The position numbers and the translations under genes were made by a program. The notes beneath the pieces were generated by a model. That model had not been told where the DNA came from. It saw only the letters and a program-made list of their open reading frames with translations, and ran no database searches. From an uncultured Sphingomonadaceae bacterium (GTDB lineage: Bacteria; Pseudomonadota; Alphaproteobacteria; Sphingomonadales; Sphingomonadaceae), in assembly GCA_947497085.1 (NCBI GenBank), contig CANMFE010000001.1, forward strand, positions 248,001 to 312,000: 64,000 nucleotides of DNA, written 5' to 3'. Below are positions 42,662 to 51,231 of the stretch, one piece after another; within the stretch, counting starts at the first letter, position 1; each line of letters opens with the position of its first letter.

Positions 42662-43609
42662 TTACAATTCCCCGAGCGAGAGGAATTTTTGGTGCCGCGC
42701 CTGTAAAAGCTCGCTGCCGGACAGACCTGAAAGCTCGTCCAGATGCTTCAAAATAGCGGTTTTGAGAGCCGCACAGGCCTGTTCATGATTGCGATGCGCG
42801 CCTCCCACAGGCTCTGGAACAACTTCGTCAATAACGCCCAGCTTTTTCAGGTCCGCCGCAGTCACTTTCATCGCCGTGGCCGCTTCACTCGCCTTGTCTG
42901 CCGTGCGCCACAATATCGACGCGCAACCTTCTGGCGAAATGACGGAATAGACTGCATGCTCGTACATCAGCACACGTTCCGCAGATGCAAGAGCGACTGC
43001 GCCGCCCGAGCCGCCTTCACCCACAATACACGCGACCATGGGTACAAGCAAACTCAAGCAAGCCTGGGTGGAGCGTGCAATTGCTTCAGCCTGACCGCGT
43101 TCTTCGGCTTCAATCCCAGGGAAAGCGCCCGATGTGTCTACCAGCGTCACCACCGGCAGATGGAAGCGGTCCGCCAGTTCCATCAGGCGGATGGCCTTGC
43201 GATATCCTTCAGGCTTTCCCATGCCGAAATTATGTTTAATCCGGCTTTCGGTGGTATTCCCCTTTTCATGGCCGATAACCATAACGCGGCGGTCATCAAT
43301 TTTTGCAAACCCACCCATAATCGCCTGATCATCGCCAAATGCGCGGTCTCCGGCCAGAGGTTCGAATTCTTCAAAAATATGGGTGATATAGTCCTGAAAA
43401 TGCGGGCGTTGAGGATGACGTGCAACTTGTGTTTTCTGCCATGGTGTCAGATATTTATATGTAGATTTTAAGAGTCGTTCTGACTTTTTTTGCAATCGTT
43501 TGAGATCTGCCGCTATATCCAACTCGCCATTATCAGCGGTTTTTTGCAGTTCGGCAATCCGTTCGTCCAGCTCGGCAATGGGTTTTTCAAATTCAAGATA
43601 GCTTGTCAT
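42662..43609 (-). CDS. accA: Acetyl-CoA carboxylase carboxyltransferase subunit alpha
   Basis: AccA is the alpha subunit of the carboxyltransferase that makes malonyl-CoA with AccD. The 315-residue protein shows [14 protein letters not shown] at the start, [58 protein letters not shown] and [10 protein letters not shown]. These residues form the oxyanion holes and biotin site. It follows xerD in the same direction after 89 bases; this xerD-accA neighbourhood is common in sphingomonads. Confidence 0.96.
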   Translation of the reverse strand: MTSYLEFEKPIAELDERIAELQKTADNGELDIAADLKRLQKKSERLLKSTYKYLTPWQKTQVARHPQRPHFQDYITHIFEEFEPLAGDRAFGDDQAIMGGFAKIDDRRVMVIGHEKGNTTESRIKHNFGMGKPEGYRKAIRLMELADRFHLPVVTLVDTSGAFPGIEAEERGQAEAIARSTQACLSLLVPMVACIVGEGGSGGAVALASAERVLMYEHAVYSVISPEGCASILWRTADKASEAATAMKVTAADLKKLGVIDEVVPEPVGGAHRNHEQACAALKTAILKHLDELSGLSGSELLQARHQKFLSLGEL

Positions 43610-43698
43610 ATCAGTCCTGCAATATTTGCAACGGGGTTAGAACGCGCCAGCCTGTGCGTCAATGCGCAGCGGCTATCATGCACAGATAAAAGCTGTGT

Positions 43699-44592
43699 TC
43701 ATGAGCGCATTTTTGCCAATGGGTGCCGGGCATTTACCAGTTCCACCAGGCGCTTGCTGTCCACATGCGTATAGATTTGCGTTGTCGATATATCAGCATG
43801 GCCAAGCAGTGTCTGGAGCACGCGCAAATCAGCCCCGCCCTCCAACAGATGCGTCGCAAAGGCATGGCGCAGGACATGTGGGCTGACACTGGCAGGATCA
43901 ATACCGGCTTCGGCCGCAAGTTCCTTCACCATCTGGTACAGCCGGATGCGGGAAATATGCCCGGCGCGTGAAGGAAACAGCCACTTGCTGTCCTCCGACA
44001 GTGTTGCCCGCCAGCGCGCCACCGCGGCCCGTGCGCGTTTTGATATCGGCACCATGCGTTGGTGTCCACCCTTGCCTCTGATCGCCAACAGCGGCCTGTC
44101 TGACATGAATGCGTTATAGGGCAGCTCCACCAGTTCGCTTGCCCTGAGCCCTGAGCCATAGAGCAGTTCAATCAGCGCCAGCAGTCGCAAGTCCTTGTCG
44201 CCCGCCTTGGGATTGTCTGTTTTTGCTTCTATAACGCCGAAAATCCTGTCCATGTCATTCTGGCTCAGCACCTTGGGCAAACTCCGGCGCGCGCCTGGCT
44301 TGGGCAATGCGCTGGATGGGTCATCCGCAATTATGGCTTCATCAATCAGGTAACCGAAATATTGCCGCAGCGCAGATGTCTTGCGTGCCAGCGTGCTCGC
44401 CGCCAGACCGGACCATGATGCCACCAGTTTTTCAATATCCCGCCGCTTTGCCTGTGTCAGGGCAGCGCCCAATATATCCGATGCACCTTCCAGATCGCGG
44501 CGATAGGCCGCAATGGTATTGGCACTGGAACCGCGTTCAACCGCCATCATTTCCAGAAAATTATCGATCAGGACAGTGTCATCATGCGTCAT
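43699..44592 (-). CDS. xerD: Site-specific tyrosine recombinase XerD
   Basis: XerD with XerC resolves chromosome dimers at dif. The 297-residue protein has the N-terminal SAM-like core-binding domain (NFLEMMAVERGSSANTIAAY) and the catalytic domain. Catalytic residues visible are Arg in YGSGLRASELVEL, Lys in the KGGHQRMVP turn, HVLRHAFATHLLEGGADL, LLGHADISTTQIYTHV with the nucleophilic Tyr. Length and motifs favour XerD over phage integrases. It follows the uncharacterised 632-residue gene after 27 bases and is probably co-transcribed with it. Confidence 0.93.
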   Translation of the reverse strand: MTHDDTVLIDNFLEMMAVERGSSANTIAAYRRDLEGASDILGAALTQAKRRDIEKLVASWSGLAASTLARKTSALRQYFGYLIDEAIIADDPSSALPKPGARRSLPKVLSQNDMDRIFGVIEAKTDNPKAGDKDLRLLALIELLYGSGLRASELVELPYNAFMSDRPLLAIRGKGGHQRMVPISKRARAAVARWRATLSEDSKWLFPSRAGHISRIRLYQMVKELAAEAGIDPASVSPHVLRHAFATHLLEGGADLRVLQTLLGHADISTTQIYTHVDSKRLVELVNARHPLAKMRS

Positions 44593-44619
44593 ACGTTACT
44601 TTTGCGCACAGGCCCTACG

Positions 44620-46518
44620 CTATCCGCGTGCTATCGCTTCGGTCGCTATCATCCGCGCCTCTGCATTCAGGCCCACTTTATTGAGCGCGCGGACAATATG
44701 GTAAAGATGCGCAGCCGACATTTTTGACCAGTCCGCGCCCTGCATACCGGCCCCGGCCAGCAGCGCAACATGCGCGGCTTCACCTGCATCCGCCGCCCTT
44801 GTTACTGCACGGGCCCAGCGTGAAGTGCTTTCCAGCTTGATTTCAAGCTTCTCTGCAAAACTGTCGCGGTCCTCGCCTGAAATGCGTTCCAGACCCGCCA
44901 GTGCAGCCAGCAGAAACCCGCTCTTGCGGCTTTCCTCACTATAATCATTGTCATAATAATCATCGAGCGCGTCATAACCTTCTGCACCCGCAGGCTCAGG
45001 GTTGGCAATGGCCAGCATGGCCCAGCCATCGCTGCCACTTTCCACGCTGTCGCTCCACCGCATGGCATTGCGGTCAAGCCCCGCGCTGAGCATGGATGCA
45101 ATCAGCCGTGAGGATTCTTCACCATAGTCAGAAGACACCGGAAAACGCGCCGCAGCATGCGATGTCAGCACAAGCATAGCATAGACTGTATTGGAATCGG
45201 TGGAACGATCCCAGAGGCTTGTCATCGAATCAAGCCGGACCGCCATGTCCTGATTGGCATAGGCATTGCGCAGCAAAGCCGCCTGTGCACGAACATTATC
45301 GGCCGTTTCACCGCTGGCATAGGCGGCGCTGTACAGATCAATCATGGTACGGCTCGACAGCACGCCCATGGCTGCGGCAACATCCGCAGATGCAATTCTT
45401 TCTTCAATCGGTGACATGGGCGCTATTGCCTGCCATGCGCGGTATTTGGGATCAGCATTGTTGAAAAATTCAATTGGGGGCTGCACACCCGTGGCCAACG
45501 CCAGGCCGTAGCGCCATGGCGTCAATTCATTCACATCATCCCATTTAATCGTGACAGCACGGCGACCATTCACGCCTGCTCCCACTGCCTTTTCGGCGAG
45601 CAACAGATCAATTTGCGGTGCTTTTTCCTGCCGGTTAAGTCGGTCAATACGTGATGTTGCTGCGCTTTGCTCTCCGGAAAATGACGAACAAATGGCGCGG
45701 CTCATATCCCATTTCACATCATCCGATGTTTCAGAACCGCCCGCGACAATCGGGCACAGCCCGCTGGGGTCTGCATTGGCGAGATATGTATCCATGGCCA
45801 CACGGTACAGGCGGTCATTGAAATTGCGCGTATCCACGCTTTGCACCATCATCCGGGCGTTCGCAGTCTCGCCCATTTTCAATAATAATGCCGCGCGTGC
45901 AGCCGCCCAGTCAGCACCATTGACGCCGCCAGGTGTCTGCACATCAGAAACCAGTGCACGGCGCAATAATATCGATCCCCAGCGCGAAAGGATTGGTCCG
46001 TCAATATTATTGAGCAATTTCGTAAGATACTGGCCATCAGTATTTACGAAGCTGTCATTCGGAAAACCGCCCTGATCAATGCCGATTATCCCGATCTGAT
46101 CAAGCGAACGCTGCGCACGCGCAGGCAAGTCATACACAACGCGAGCCGATGTAAATTCTTCCGATGTGTCTTCGGGCAGCTCTTCCACCCCCGCCACCGG
46201 TACAGATGATGGCAGATCGGTTGGTGTGCTTTCCGGCGCATCGGCAATTGATGGGGCGGGTACAGGTGCCGCAGGATTGACGGGAGCGACTGGCCCTGTC
46301 GAAGGTAGCGGTGCAGGAGAAGGGGATTGTGAGGGCGCAGGCGTTGGTGCAGGCGCGGGCGCGGGAGCCGGTGCAGGAGCCGGATCACCAAATCCCGGCG
46401 GCAGAAGCGATTCGGGCGCGTCACCATCCTGCCCCTGTAGTGCGCTATATGCAGGGACCGTCAAAGCAGCAAAAGCAAGACCGCAAAATAACAGGGATTT
46501 GTAACGCGGTATCTGCAT
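44620..46518 (-). CDS. Uncharacterised exported protein with Pro/Ala-rich linker and helical-repeat body
   Basis: No known family recognised. The 632-residue protein starts with a signal peptide (MQIPRYKSLLFCGLAFAALT...AYS), then a low-complexity Pro-Ala stretch (about residues 45-110) resembling a cell-wall-spanning linker. A large, mostly helical body follows (about 130-632) rich in Ala and Leu, suggestive of TPR- or SEL1-like superhelices, for example DWAAARAALLLKMGETANAR and the C-terminal LYHIVRALNKVGLNAEAR. Few cysteines. It begins exactly at the stop of the small membrane-protein gene (TGATG) and lies 27 bases before xerD. A periplasmic scaffold or envelope role is a guess from architecture. 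Confidence 0.7.
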   Translation of the reverse strand: MQIPRYKSLLFCGLAFAALTVPAYSALQGQDGDAPESLLPPGFGDPAPAPAPAPAPAPTPAPSQSPSPAPLPSTGPVAPVNPAAPVPAPSIADAPESTPTDLPSSVPVAGVEELPEDTSEEFTSARVVYDLPARAQRSLDQIGIIGIDQGGFPNDSFVNTDGQYLTKLLNNIDGPILSRWGSILLRRALVSDVQTPGGVNGADWAAARAALLLKMGETANARMMVQSVDTRNFNDRLYRVAMDTYLANADPSGLCPIVAGGSETSDDVKWDMSRAICSSFSGEQSAATSRIDRLNRQEKAPQIDLLLAEKAVGAGVNGRRAVTIKWDDVNELTPWRYGLALATGVQPPIEFFNNADPKYRAWQAIAPMSPIEERIASADVAAAMGVLSSRTMIDLYSAAYASGETADNVRAQAALLRNAYANQDMAVRLDSMTSLWDRSTDSNTVYAMLVLTSHAAARFPVSSDYGEESSRLIASMLSAGLDRNAMRWSDSVESGSDGWAMLAIANPEPAGAEGYDALDDYYDNDYSEESRKSGFLLAALAGLERISGEDRDSFAEKLEIKLESTSRWARAVTRAADAGEAAHVALLAGAGMQGADWSKMSAAHLYHIVRALNKVGLNAEARMIATEAIARG

Positions 46519-46688
46519 CAGGCCTGCTCTATATCGCTTATTTCAATGGGCTGTTCAATCTGCTCAACTGGCTGTTCTCCGCCCCAGGAATAGAGCAGGT
46601 AGAAAAAACCGATAATGAGCGCCAGCACGATTATCCATTTCAGTGCAGCGGGGCTACGGCGTTTCTTGCGTTCGTTCAAAATTGTCAT
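46518..46688 (-). CDS. Small single-pass membrane protein
   Basis: A 56-residue product with a basic N-terminus (MTILNERKKRRSP), one transmembrane helix (LKWIIVLALIIGFFYLLYSW) and an acidic, Glu/Pro/Ile-rich tail (PVEQIEQPIEIS). The TGA overlaps the ATG of the 632-residue exported protein by one base, so the two are translationally coupled and probably act together. ATG 46688 is preferred; the frame continues upstream without conserved features. It is divergent from aroK, about 100 bases away. Function unknown. Confidence 0.7.
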   Translation of the reverse strand: MTILNERKKRRSPAALKWIIVLALIIGFFYLLYSWGGEQPVEQIEQPIEISDIEQA

Positions 46689-46789
46689 GTCTTCATCCGG
46701 ACTTGCTAGGTTTGGCAGGCACTGGCCAGCAAATAATATGTGACAGCGCTCTTGCACACTGCCCTAGCGCATCTATACGCTGGCGGGCA

Positions 46790-47356
46790 ATGAACGAAAA
46801 GCGCAAAGCCACAGAAAAATACAGGCAAGACGGCCTGATAGTCGATAGACCCATTATATTGGTGGGCCTGATGGGGGTTGGTAAATCCACTGTCGGCCGC
46901 CGCCTTGCGGCCATGTTGAAGCTGGATTTCGTCGATGCTGACAATGAAATTGAAGACGCCGCCGCAATGTCAATTGCCGAAATTTTTGAGGAATTTGGCG
47001 AAGAATATTTTCGTGACGGCGAACGGCGCGTGATCGCCCGCCTGATCGAGGACCGGCCACAGGTCATCGCCACAGGCGGCGGCGCGTTTATCAACGATAA
47101 AACTCGTGCGCTGATACTTGATCGCGGCATAGCCGTATGGCTGGATGCGGATATTGATACACTGGTTGAACGCGTGAACCGGCGCAACACACGCCCGCTG
47201 CTGCGGGGCGGCAATGCACGGGAAATCCTGACCGACCTGGCAAAAAAAAGAAATCCGTTTTACGCCAAAGCGCATGTGCATGTAACAAGCCAGATGGGTC
47301 CGCATAACCGCATGGCAAAGGAAATTATAAAGGCGATACAAGAATGGAAATCATAA
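46790..47356 (+). CDS. aroK: Shikimate kinase
   Basis: Shikimate kinase phosphorylates shikimate in aromatic amino-acid synthesis. The 188-residue protein has Walker A LVGLMGVGKSTVGRRLA, the shikimate-binding DADNEIED and FRDGERRVI, and the GGGAF block plus the lid (RNTRPLL). An N-terminal extension of about 20 residues precedes the P-loop region. ATG 46790 is preferred to the longer upstream frame. The 3' end overlaps aroB by 13 bases. Confidence 0.95.
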   Translation: MNEKRKATEKYRQDGLIVDRPIILVGLMGVGKSTVGRRLAAMLKLDFVDADNEIEDAAAMSIAEIFEEFGEEYFRDGERRVIARLIEDRPQVIATGGGAFINDKTRALILDRGIAVWLDADIDTLVERVNRRNTRPLLRGGNAREILTDLAKKRNPFYAKAHVHVTSQMGPHNRMAKEIIKAIQEWKS

Positions 47357-48453
47357 ATGTTGCGCTGGGCGGACGCAGTTATAATGTCCATATCGAAAAT
47401 GGAGCGCTTGCCAATATCGCAGCCTTGCTGGAACCTTACACGGCGCAGGGCCGCCTGCTTTTCATCACAGATGAAAATGTGCACGGACTTTACTGGGATC
47501 GTATAAATCAAAACCTGTCTGCCGCAGGCGTGAAGGCAAAAGTTTTTACCATGCCCGCGGGAGAAGCCAGCAAAAGCTGGCACAATCTGGAGGCCATATG
47601 CGACTGGTTGATCCGCGAAGGCACGGAACGCACCGATCATATTGTCGCATTGGGCGGCGGCGTGATTGGCGACATTGCAGGTTTCGCCAGCGCCATTGTC
47701 AAGCGCGGGTGCAATTTCGTGCAGATCCCGACCACGTTGCTGGCACAGGTCGATAGTAGTGTGGGCGGAAAAACCGCGATAAACAGCGAAACAGGCAAGA
47801 ATCTGGTGGGCCTGTTTCACCAACCCGCCTTTGTTCTTATCGACCCCGATATGCTGGATACATTGCCCGCGCGGGAACTGCGTGCAGGCTATGCGGAAGT
47901 GGTTAAATATGGCCTGATTGGCGATGCAGATTTTTTTGGCTGGTGCGAAGAGAATGGCGGCGCATTGCTCGCCGGAGATAAAGCGGCACGTATCAAGACA
48001 ATATCACACAGCATCAACGCCAAAGCGCAGATTGTGTCAGAGGATGAACGCGAGCTCAACGGGCGCCGTGCACTGCTCAATCTTGGCCACACATTCGGTC
48101 ATGCACTCGAAGCGGAAACGGGTTTTGGCGACGCGCTGATACATGGCGAAGCAGTCGCTGCAGGTATGGCGCTAGCCGCGAGATATTCGGTGCGTAAAGG
48201 CTATATCGAACATGCCGATGCCGAACGTATCGCGCGGCATCTGGCGCACAGCGGCCTGCCCGTTCACCTCAGCCATATTGAGATGCAGACCACGGGCACA
48301 AAGCTGGCCGCGCATATGCAGCATGACAAGAAAGCCGTTCAGGGGGATGTGCCGCTGTTGCTTATGCGCGCCATTGGCGACACGTTTATGTCGCAGGGCA
48401 CCGATCTGGCTGATGTGGCCGCTTTTCTGGATGATGAACTTGCGCAGAGCTGA
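47344..48453 (+). CDS. aroB: 3-dehydroquinate synthase
   Basis: AroB cyclises DAHP to 3-dehydroquinate using NAD and a divalent metal. The 369-residue protein shows ALGGGVIGDIAGFASA, FVQIPTTLLAQVDSSVGGKT, GYAEVVKYGLI, LNLGHTFGHALE and HGEAVAAGMALA, which carry the metal ligands. It overlaps aroK by 13 bases, the common aroKB operon, and converges on the antiporter gene with 15 bases between the stops. Confidence 0.97.
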   Translation: MEIINVALGGRSYNVHIENGALANIAALLEPYTAQGRLLFITDENVHGLYWDRINQNLSAAGVKAKVFTMPAGEASKSWHNLEAICDWLIREGTERTDHIVALGGGVIGDIAGFASAIVKRGCNFVQIPTTLLAQVDSSVGGKTAINSETGKNLVGLFHQPAFVLIDPDMLDTLPARELRAGYAEVVKYGLIGDADFFGWCEENGGALLAGDKAARIKTISHSINAKAQIVSEDERELNGRRALLNLGHTFGHALEAETGFGDALIHGEAVAAGMALAARYSVRKGYIEHADAERIARHLAHSGLPVHLSHIEMQTTGTKLAAHMQHDKKAVQGDVPLLLMRAIGDTFMSQGTDLADVAAFLDDELAQS

Positions 48454-48468
48454 TTGCGGCAGATAGGC

Positions 48469-50271
48469 TTAATCCTCGCCCTTGCCGCCTTGCTCATTTT
48501 CGATAGTTTCCATGTCAAAACCGGCGGACATGTCGCCGCCAAAACTCATGTGCATACCCGCTTTCATGTCGCCTGCCTCATGCTGCATTTTCAGGCGTTC
48601 CAGGTCCCGGCGGCGGAACTCATCGACCAGACCGTTCACCTTGTCCCTGGCCAAGCCATATTTCAGCAATGCATCGCGGCCCATTTTGATCGCCGATTCC
48701 ATCAACTCGCGCTGGGCGCCATCAATATCCGCACCTTTAAGCCGCAGCAAATGCATCCGGTCAAACGCGCGTACGTATATCATGGCATTCGGGAAACTGG
48801 TCGCAATGGGTTCAATCTGTTCCGGCCCGAAATTGCGGTCATCCATGCAGAAAAACAGCATGCACGCTTCTTCCGCTCCTGCCCTGCGCAGCAAGTCAAC
48901 ACGCGTGCCGTCGCCGTAAAAGACCTTGCGGCCATATTCGCTGCTCGTATCAATTTGGTCAGGTTTTGAATCAATCAATGTTACCGAAATGTCTGCGCCT
49001 GCGCATATCTGCGAGACTGTCTGGCCAAAACGGCCATGGCCAATGACAATGGCGCTTGAACGCGGCGCTTTTTCGGGGTCATCAATATCGGAACGAATCG
49101 AGGATTTGACACCGCCCAGCCTTTTCGCAAGCAGCATGAGGAAAGGCGTTGTCGCCATTGATAGCGTGATGACTGCGCCAAACAGGCTGGAGGCTTCACT
49201 TTCAATCAACAAAGCGGCTTCAGCGGCGGCGAACAGTACAAAACCGAACTCACCGCCTTGGCTGAGGAGCAGGCCCAGCACAAAAGCTGGCTGGTTTTTC
49301 ATGCCAAATGCCTTGCCCAGACCGAAGATAATCGCCACTTTAATGGCAACCAGCAAGGCAGCCATGCCAACAACAAATACCGGGTTTTCCCAGATTACGC
49401 TCAGATCAAGCATCATGCCAACGCCCATGAAAAACAGGCCGAGCAGTATAGAACGGAACGGGTCGATATCTGCCTCAAGTTCATGCCGGAACGGCGAGTC
49501 TGCGAGCATAACCCCGGCAACAAATGCGCCCAGCGCAGGCGATAGCCCCAGATAATTCATCAATGCGGCACTGCCAAACACCGCAAACAGGCCCGCAACG
49601 ATAAACAGTTCACGCTCGGCCACACGGCCGATCAGTTTAAGCATCGGTGCAAGTATATAACGCCCTGCCAATACGAGGCCTACAACGGCCAGCGCTGAAT
49701 AAAGAGCGATCAGCCATCCTGCCGTTTCTTCCCCTTCGGTCGGCGCGCGCGACAGGGCAGCAACTATGGTCAGCAGCGGAACAATCGAAATATCCTGAAA
49801 CAGCAGGATGGAAAAGGCTTTCTGCCCCGCCGGCGTGTTGAGCCTACCTTCCGACTTCAGCAAGGGCAGCACCTGCGCCGTCGATGACAGGGCAAGCGGC
49901 AGGCCGATGACCAGTGCCGCCTGCCATGTGAAATTAGTGAGCAGGTATACCGCCGCGAATATCGCAATACCGCACAATATCACCTGCGACATACCGAGCC
50001 CGAATATATCACGCTTCATCCGCCAAAGCTGTGAAGGTGCCAGTTCAAGGCCAACCAGGAAAAGCAGCAGGATGATGCCGAATTCGGCAAAGCCCACAAT
50101 TGTCTCCGCATCATCGACAAGGCCCAGTATTTCGGGTCCGATAAGCGCACCGGCCACCAGATAGCCGAGCACTGCGCCCAGCCCGAATTTGCGGAATACC
50201 AGAACGAAAAAAAGCGCCGCCGCGAGCAAAATAAAGCCCGACATGAACATGTCTGTATGGCCGTGTTCCAT
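48469..50271 (-). CDS. CPA2-family monovalent cation:proton antiporter with TrkA-N domain (KefB/KefC-like)
   Basis: The 600-residue protein has 12-13 transmembrane helices (residues 8-385), including LALSSTAQVLPLLKSEG and FGSAALMNYLGLSPALGAFVAG, typical of CPA2 exchangers. It continues with a cytoplasmic Rossmann domain (about 410-520: AIVIGHGRFGQTV, VTLIDSKPDQID, FYGDGTRVDLL) that gates by nucleotide or glutathione adducts in Kef systems. The C-terminal 60 residues are Met- and Gly-rich. It is the last gene of the radA-cvpA-scaffold-antiporter operon, starting two bases after the preceding stop. Potassium efflux is likely but not proven. Confidence 0.9.
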   Translation of the reverse strand: MEHGHTDMFMSGFILLAAALFFVLVFRKFGLGAVLGYLVAGALIGPEILGLVDDAETIVGFAEFGIILLLFLVGLELAPSQLWRMKRDIFGLGMSQVILCGIAIFAAVYLLTNFTWQAALVIGLPLALSSTAQVLPLLKSEGRLNTPAGQKAFSILLFQDISIVPLLTIVAALSRAPTEGEETAGWLIALYSALAVVGLVLAGRYILAPMLKLIGRVAERELFIVAGLFAVFGSAALMNYLGLSPALGAFVAGVMLADSPFRHELEADIDPFRSILLGLFFMGVGMMLDLSVIWENPVFVVGMAALLVAIKVAIIFGLGKAFGMKNQPAFVLGLLLSQGGEFGFVLFAAAEAALLIESEASSLFGAVITLSMATTPFLMLLAKRLGGVKSSIRSDIDDPEKAPRSSAIVIGHGRFGQTVSQICAGADISVTLIDSKPDQIDTSSEYGRKVFYGDGTRVDLLRRAGAEEACMLFFCMDDRNFGPEQIEPIATSFPNAMIYVRAFDRMHLLRLKGADIDGAQRELMESAIKMGRDALLKYGLARDKVNGLVDEFRRRDLERLKMQHEAGDMKAGMHMSFGGDMSAGFDMETIENEQGGKGED

Positions 50272-50273
50272 CT

Positions 50274-50699
50274 TCAGCTCTCCCCTTCATCCAGAGCAGC
50301 AAGCGTAGCGCGCCAGGGCAATAACACCGAATCACGCCGCGCCGGATATTCGCGCGCTGACTTGAGCATGTCTATATCCGGCCATGCGCCGGGGTGCTCG
50401 GCCTTGCCATGCAGATAATCCGACAATGCCTGTCCAGCAGCATCAACTTCGCTGCGACTGCGCCCTTTTATATGGCTTGCCAGCACCGCTGCCGATGCCT
50501 GTCCGAGCGCACAGGCCTGCGCTTTCATGCCGATGCCGGATATACGCTTTCCCCGATCGATAGACAGGGATAATTGTATCACGCTGCCGCATGTCTTGGA
50601 CCGCATTTCCGCTGTGTAGGGCATCTCAGCATCAAATGGATACTTTGCGAGAGTCATCGCCGTGTGCAGAATCTCGCGTGTGTACAGTGGCGGGGTCAT
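50274..50699 (-). CDS. NifU/IscU-like iron-sulfur cluster scaffold family protein
   Basis: The 141-residue protein resembles the NifU N-terminal/SufU fold: MRSKTCGSVIQLSLSID holds the first conserved Cys (37) and MKAQACALGQASAAVLASH the second (63). The position expected to carry the third cluster-binding Cys reads RRDSVLLPWRATL, with Ser instead. So it may bind a cluster differently or have lost scaffold activity. The gene overlaps the cvpA stop (ATGA) and is followed two bases later by the antiporter gene. Family fold is fairly sure; function in cluster assembly is not. Confidence 0.78.
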   Translation of the reverse strand: MTPPLYTREILHTAMTLAKYPFDAEMPYTAEMRSKTCGSVIQLSLSIDRGKRISGIGMKAQACALGQASAAVLASHIKGRSRSEVDAAGQALSDYLHGKAEHPGAWPDIDMLKSAREYPARRDSVLLPWRATLAALDEGES

Positions 50700-51220
50700 T
50701 CCCCTGCTTCCGCTTCAATGATATTGTTCTCGCCGCGCCGTTTATCAACATACGCAATCACTGCGTTGCTGGTGGCATTGAGCAATGTGTAGGTACGCGA
50801 CTGTGTCATCCAGTCGGGGCGCTCCTGATTGGAATATAGGGTTTCATAACCGATTGTCAGAAGCATAAAGCCCGCCGTAGCCATGGCCAGTCCCTTAAGC
50901 GCGCCAAAACCGAAACCAAGCACCCGGTCAATCGGTCCCAACAAGGATGAGCGCGTTTTGCCGCCCACATAGCTCGCAACAAACTTGCCAATGGCATAGG
51001 TGACAATAAATACGGCGGCATAGCCGAGCACTGATGCCCCGCCCTCGGTCCCTATAATACCGGCAAGAAAAACCGCCACCGGTTCATAGAATAGCCAGAT
51101 GGCGGCAATTGCGAATATCCATGCGAGCAGCGACAACACCTCCTGCACAAAACCGCGCATAAAGCCGAATATAGCCCCGCCGCCAAGCAGCAGGAGTATA
51201 ATGATATCAAGTGCCGTCAT
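50696..51220 (-). CDS. cvpA: CvpA family membrane protein
   Basis: A 174-residue inner-membrane protein with four hydrophobic segments and the CvpA signature FGFMRGFVQEVLSLLAWIFA and LLGPIDRVLGFGFGALKGL. CvpA is linked to colicin V production and envelope or bile stress tolerance in enterobacteria; its biochemical role is unknown. It is in the radA operon, 11 bases downstream of radA, and overlaps the next gene by four bases. Confidence 0.92.
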   Translation of the reverse strand: MTALDIIILLLLGGGAIFGFMRGFVQEVLSLLAWIFAIAAIWLFYEPVAVFLAGIIGTEGGASVLGYAAVFIVTYAIGKFVASYVGGKTRSSLLGPIDRVLGFGFGALKGLAMATAGFMLLTIGYETLYSNQERPDWMTQSRTYTLLNATSNAVIAYVDKRRGENNIIEAEAGE

Positions 51221-51231
51221 AACGCCCGGAC

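Noticed and set aside
43699..44592. Phage or island integrase
   Set aside because: Length, N-terminal domain and the xerD-accA neighbourhood fit housekeeping XerD; no att-like repeats or phage genes are nearby.
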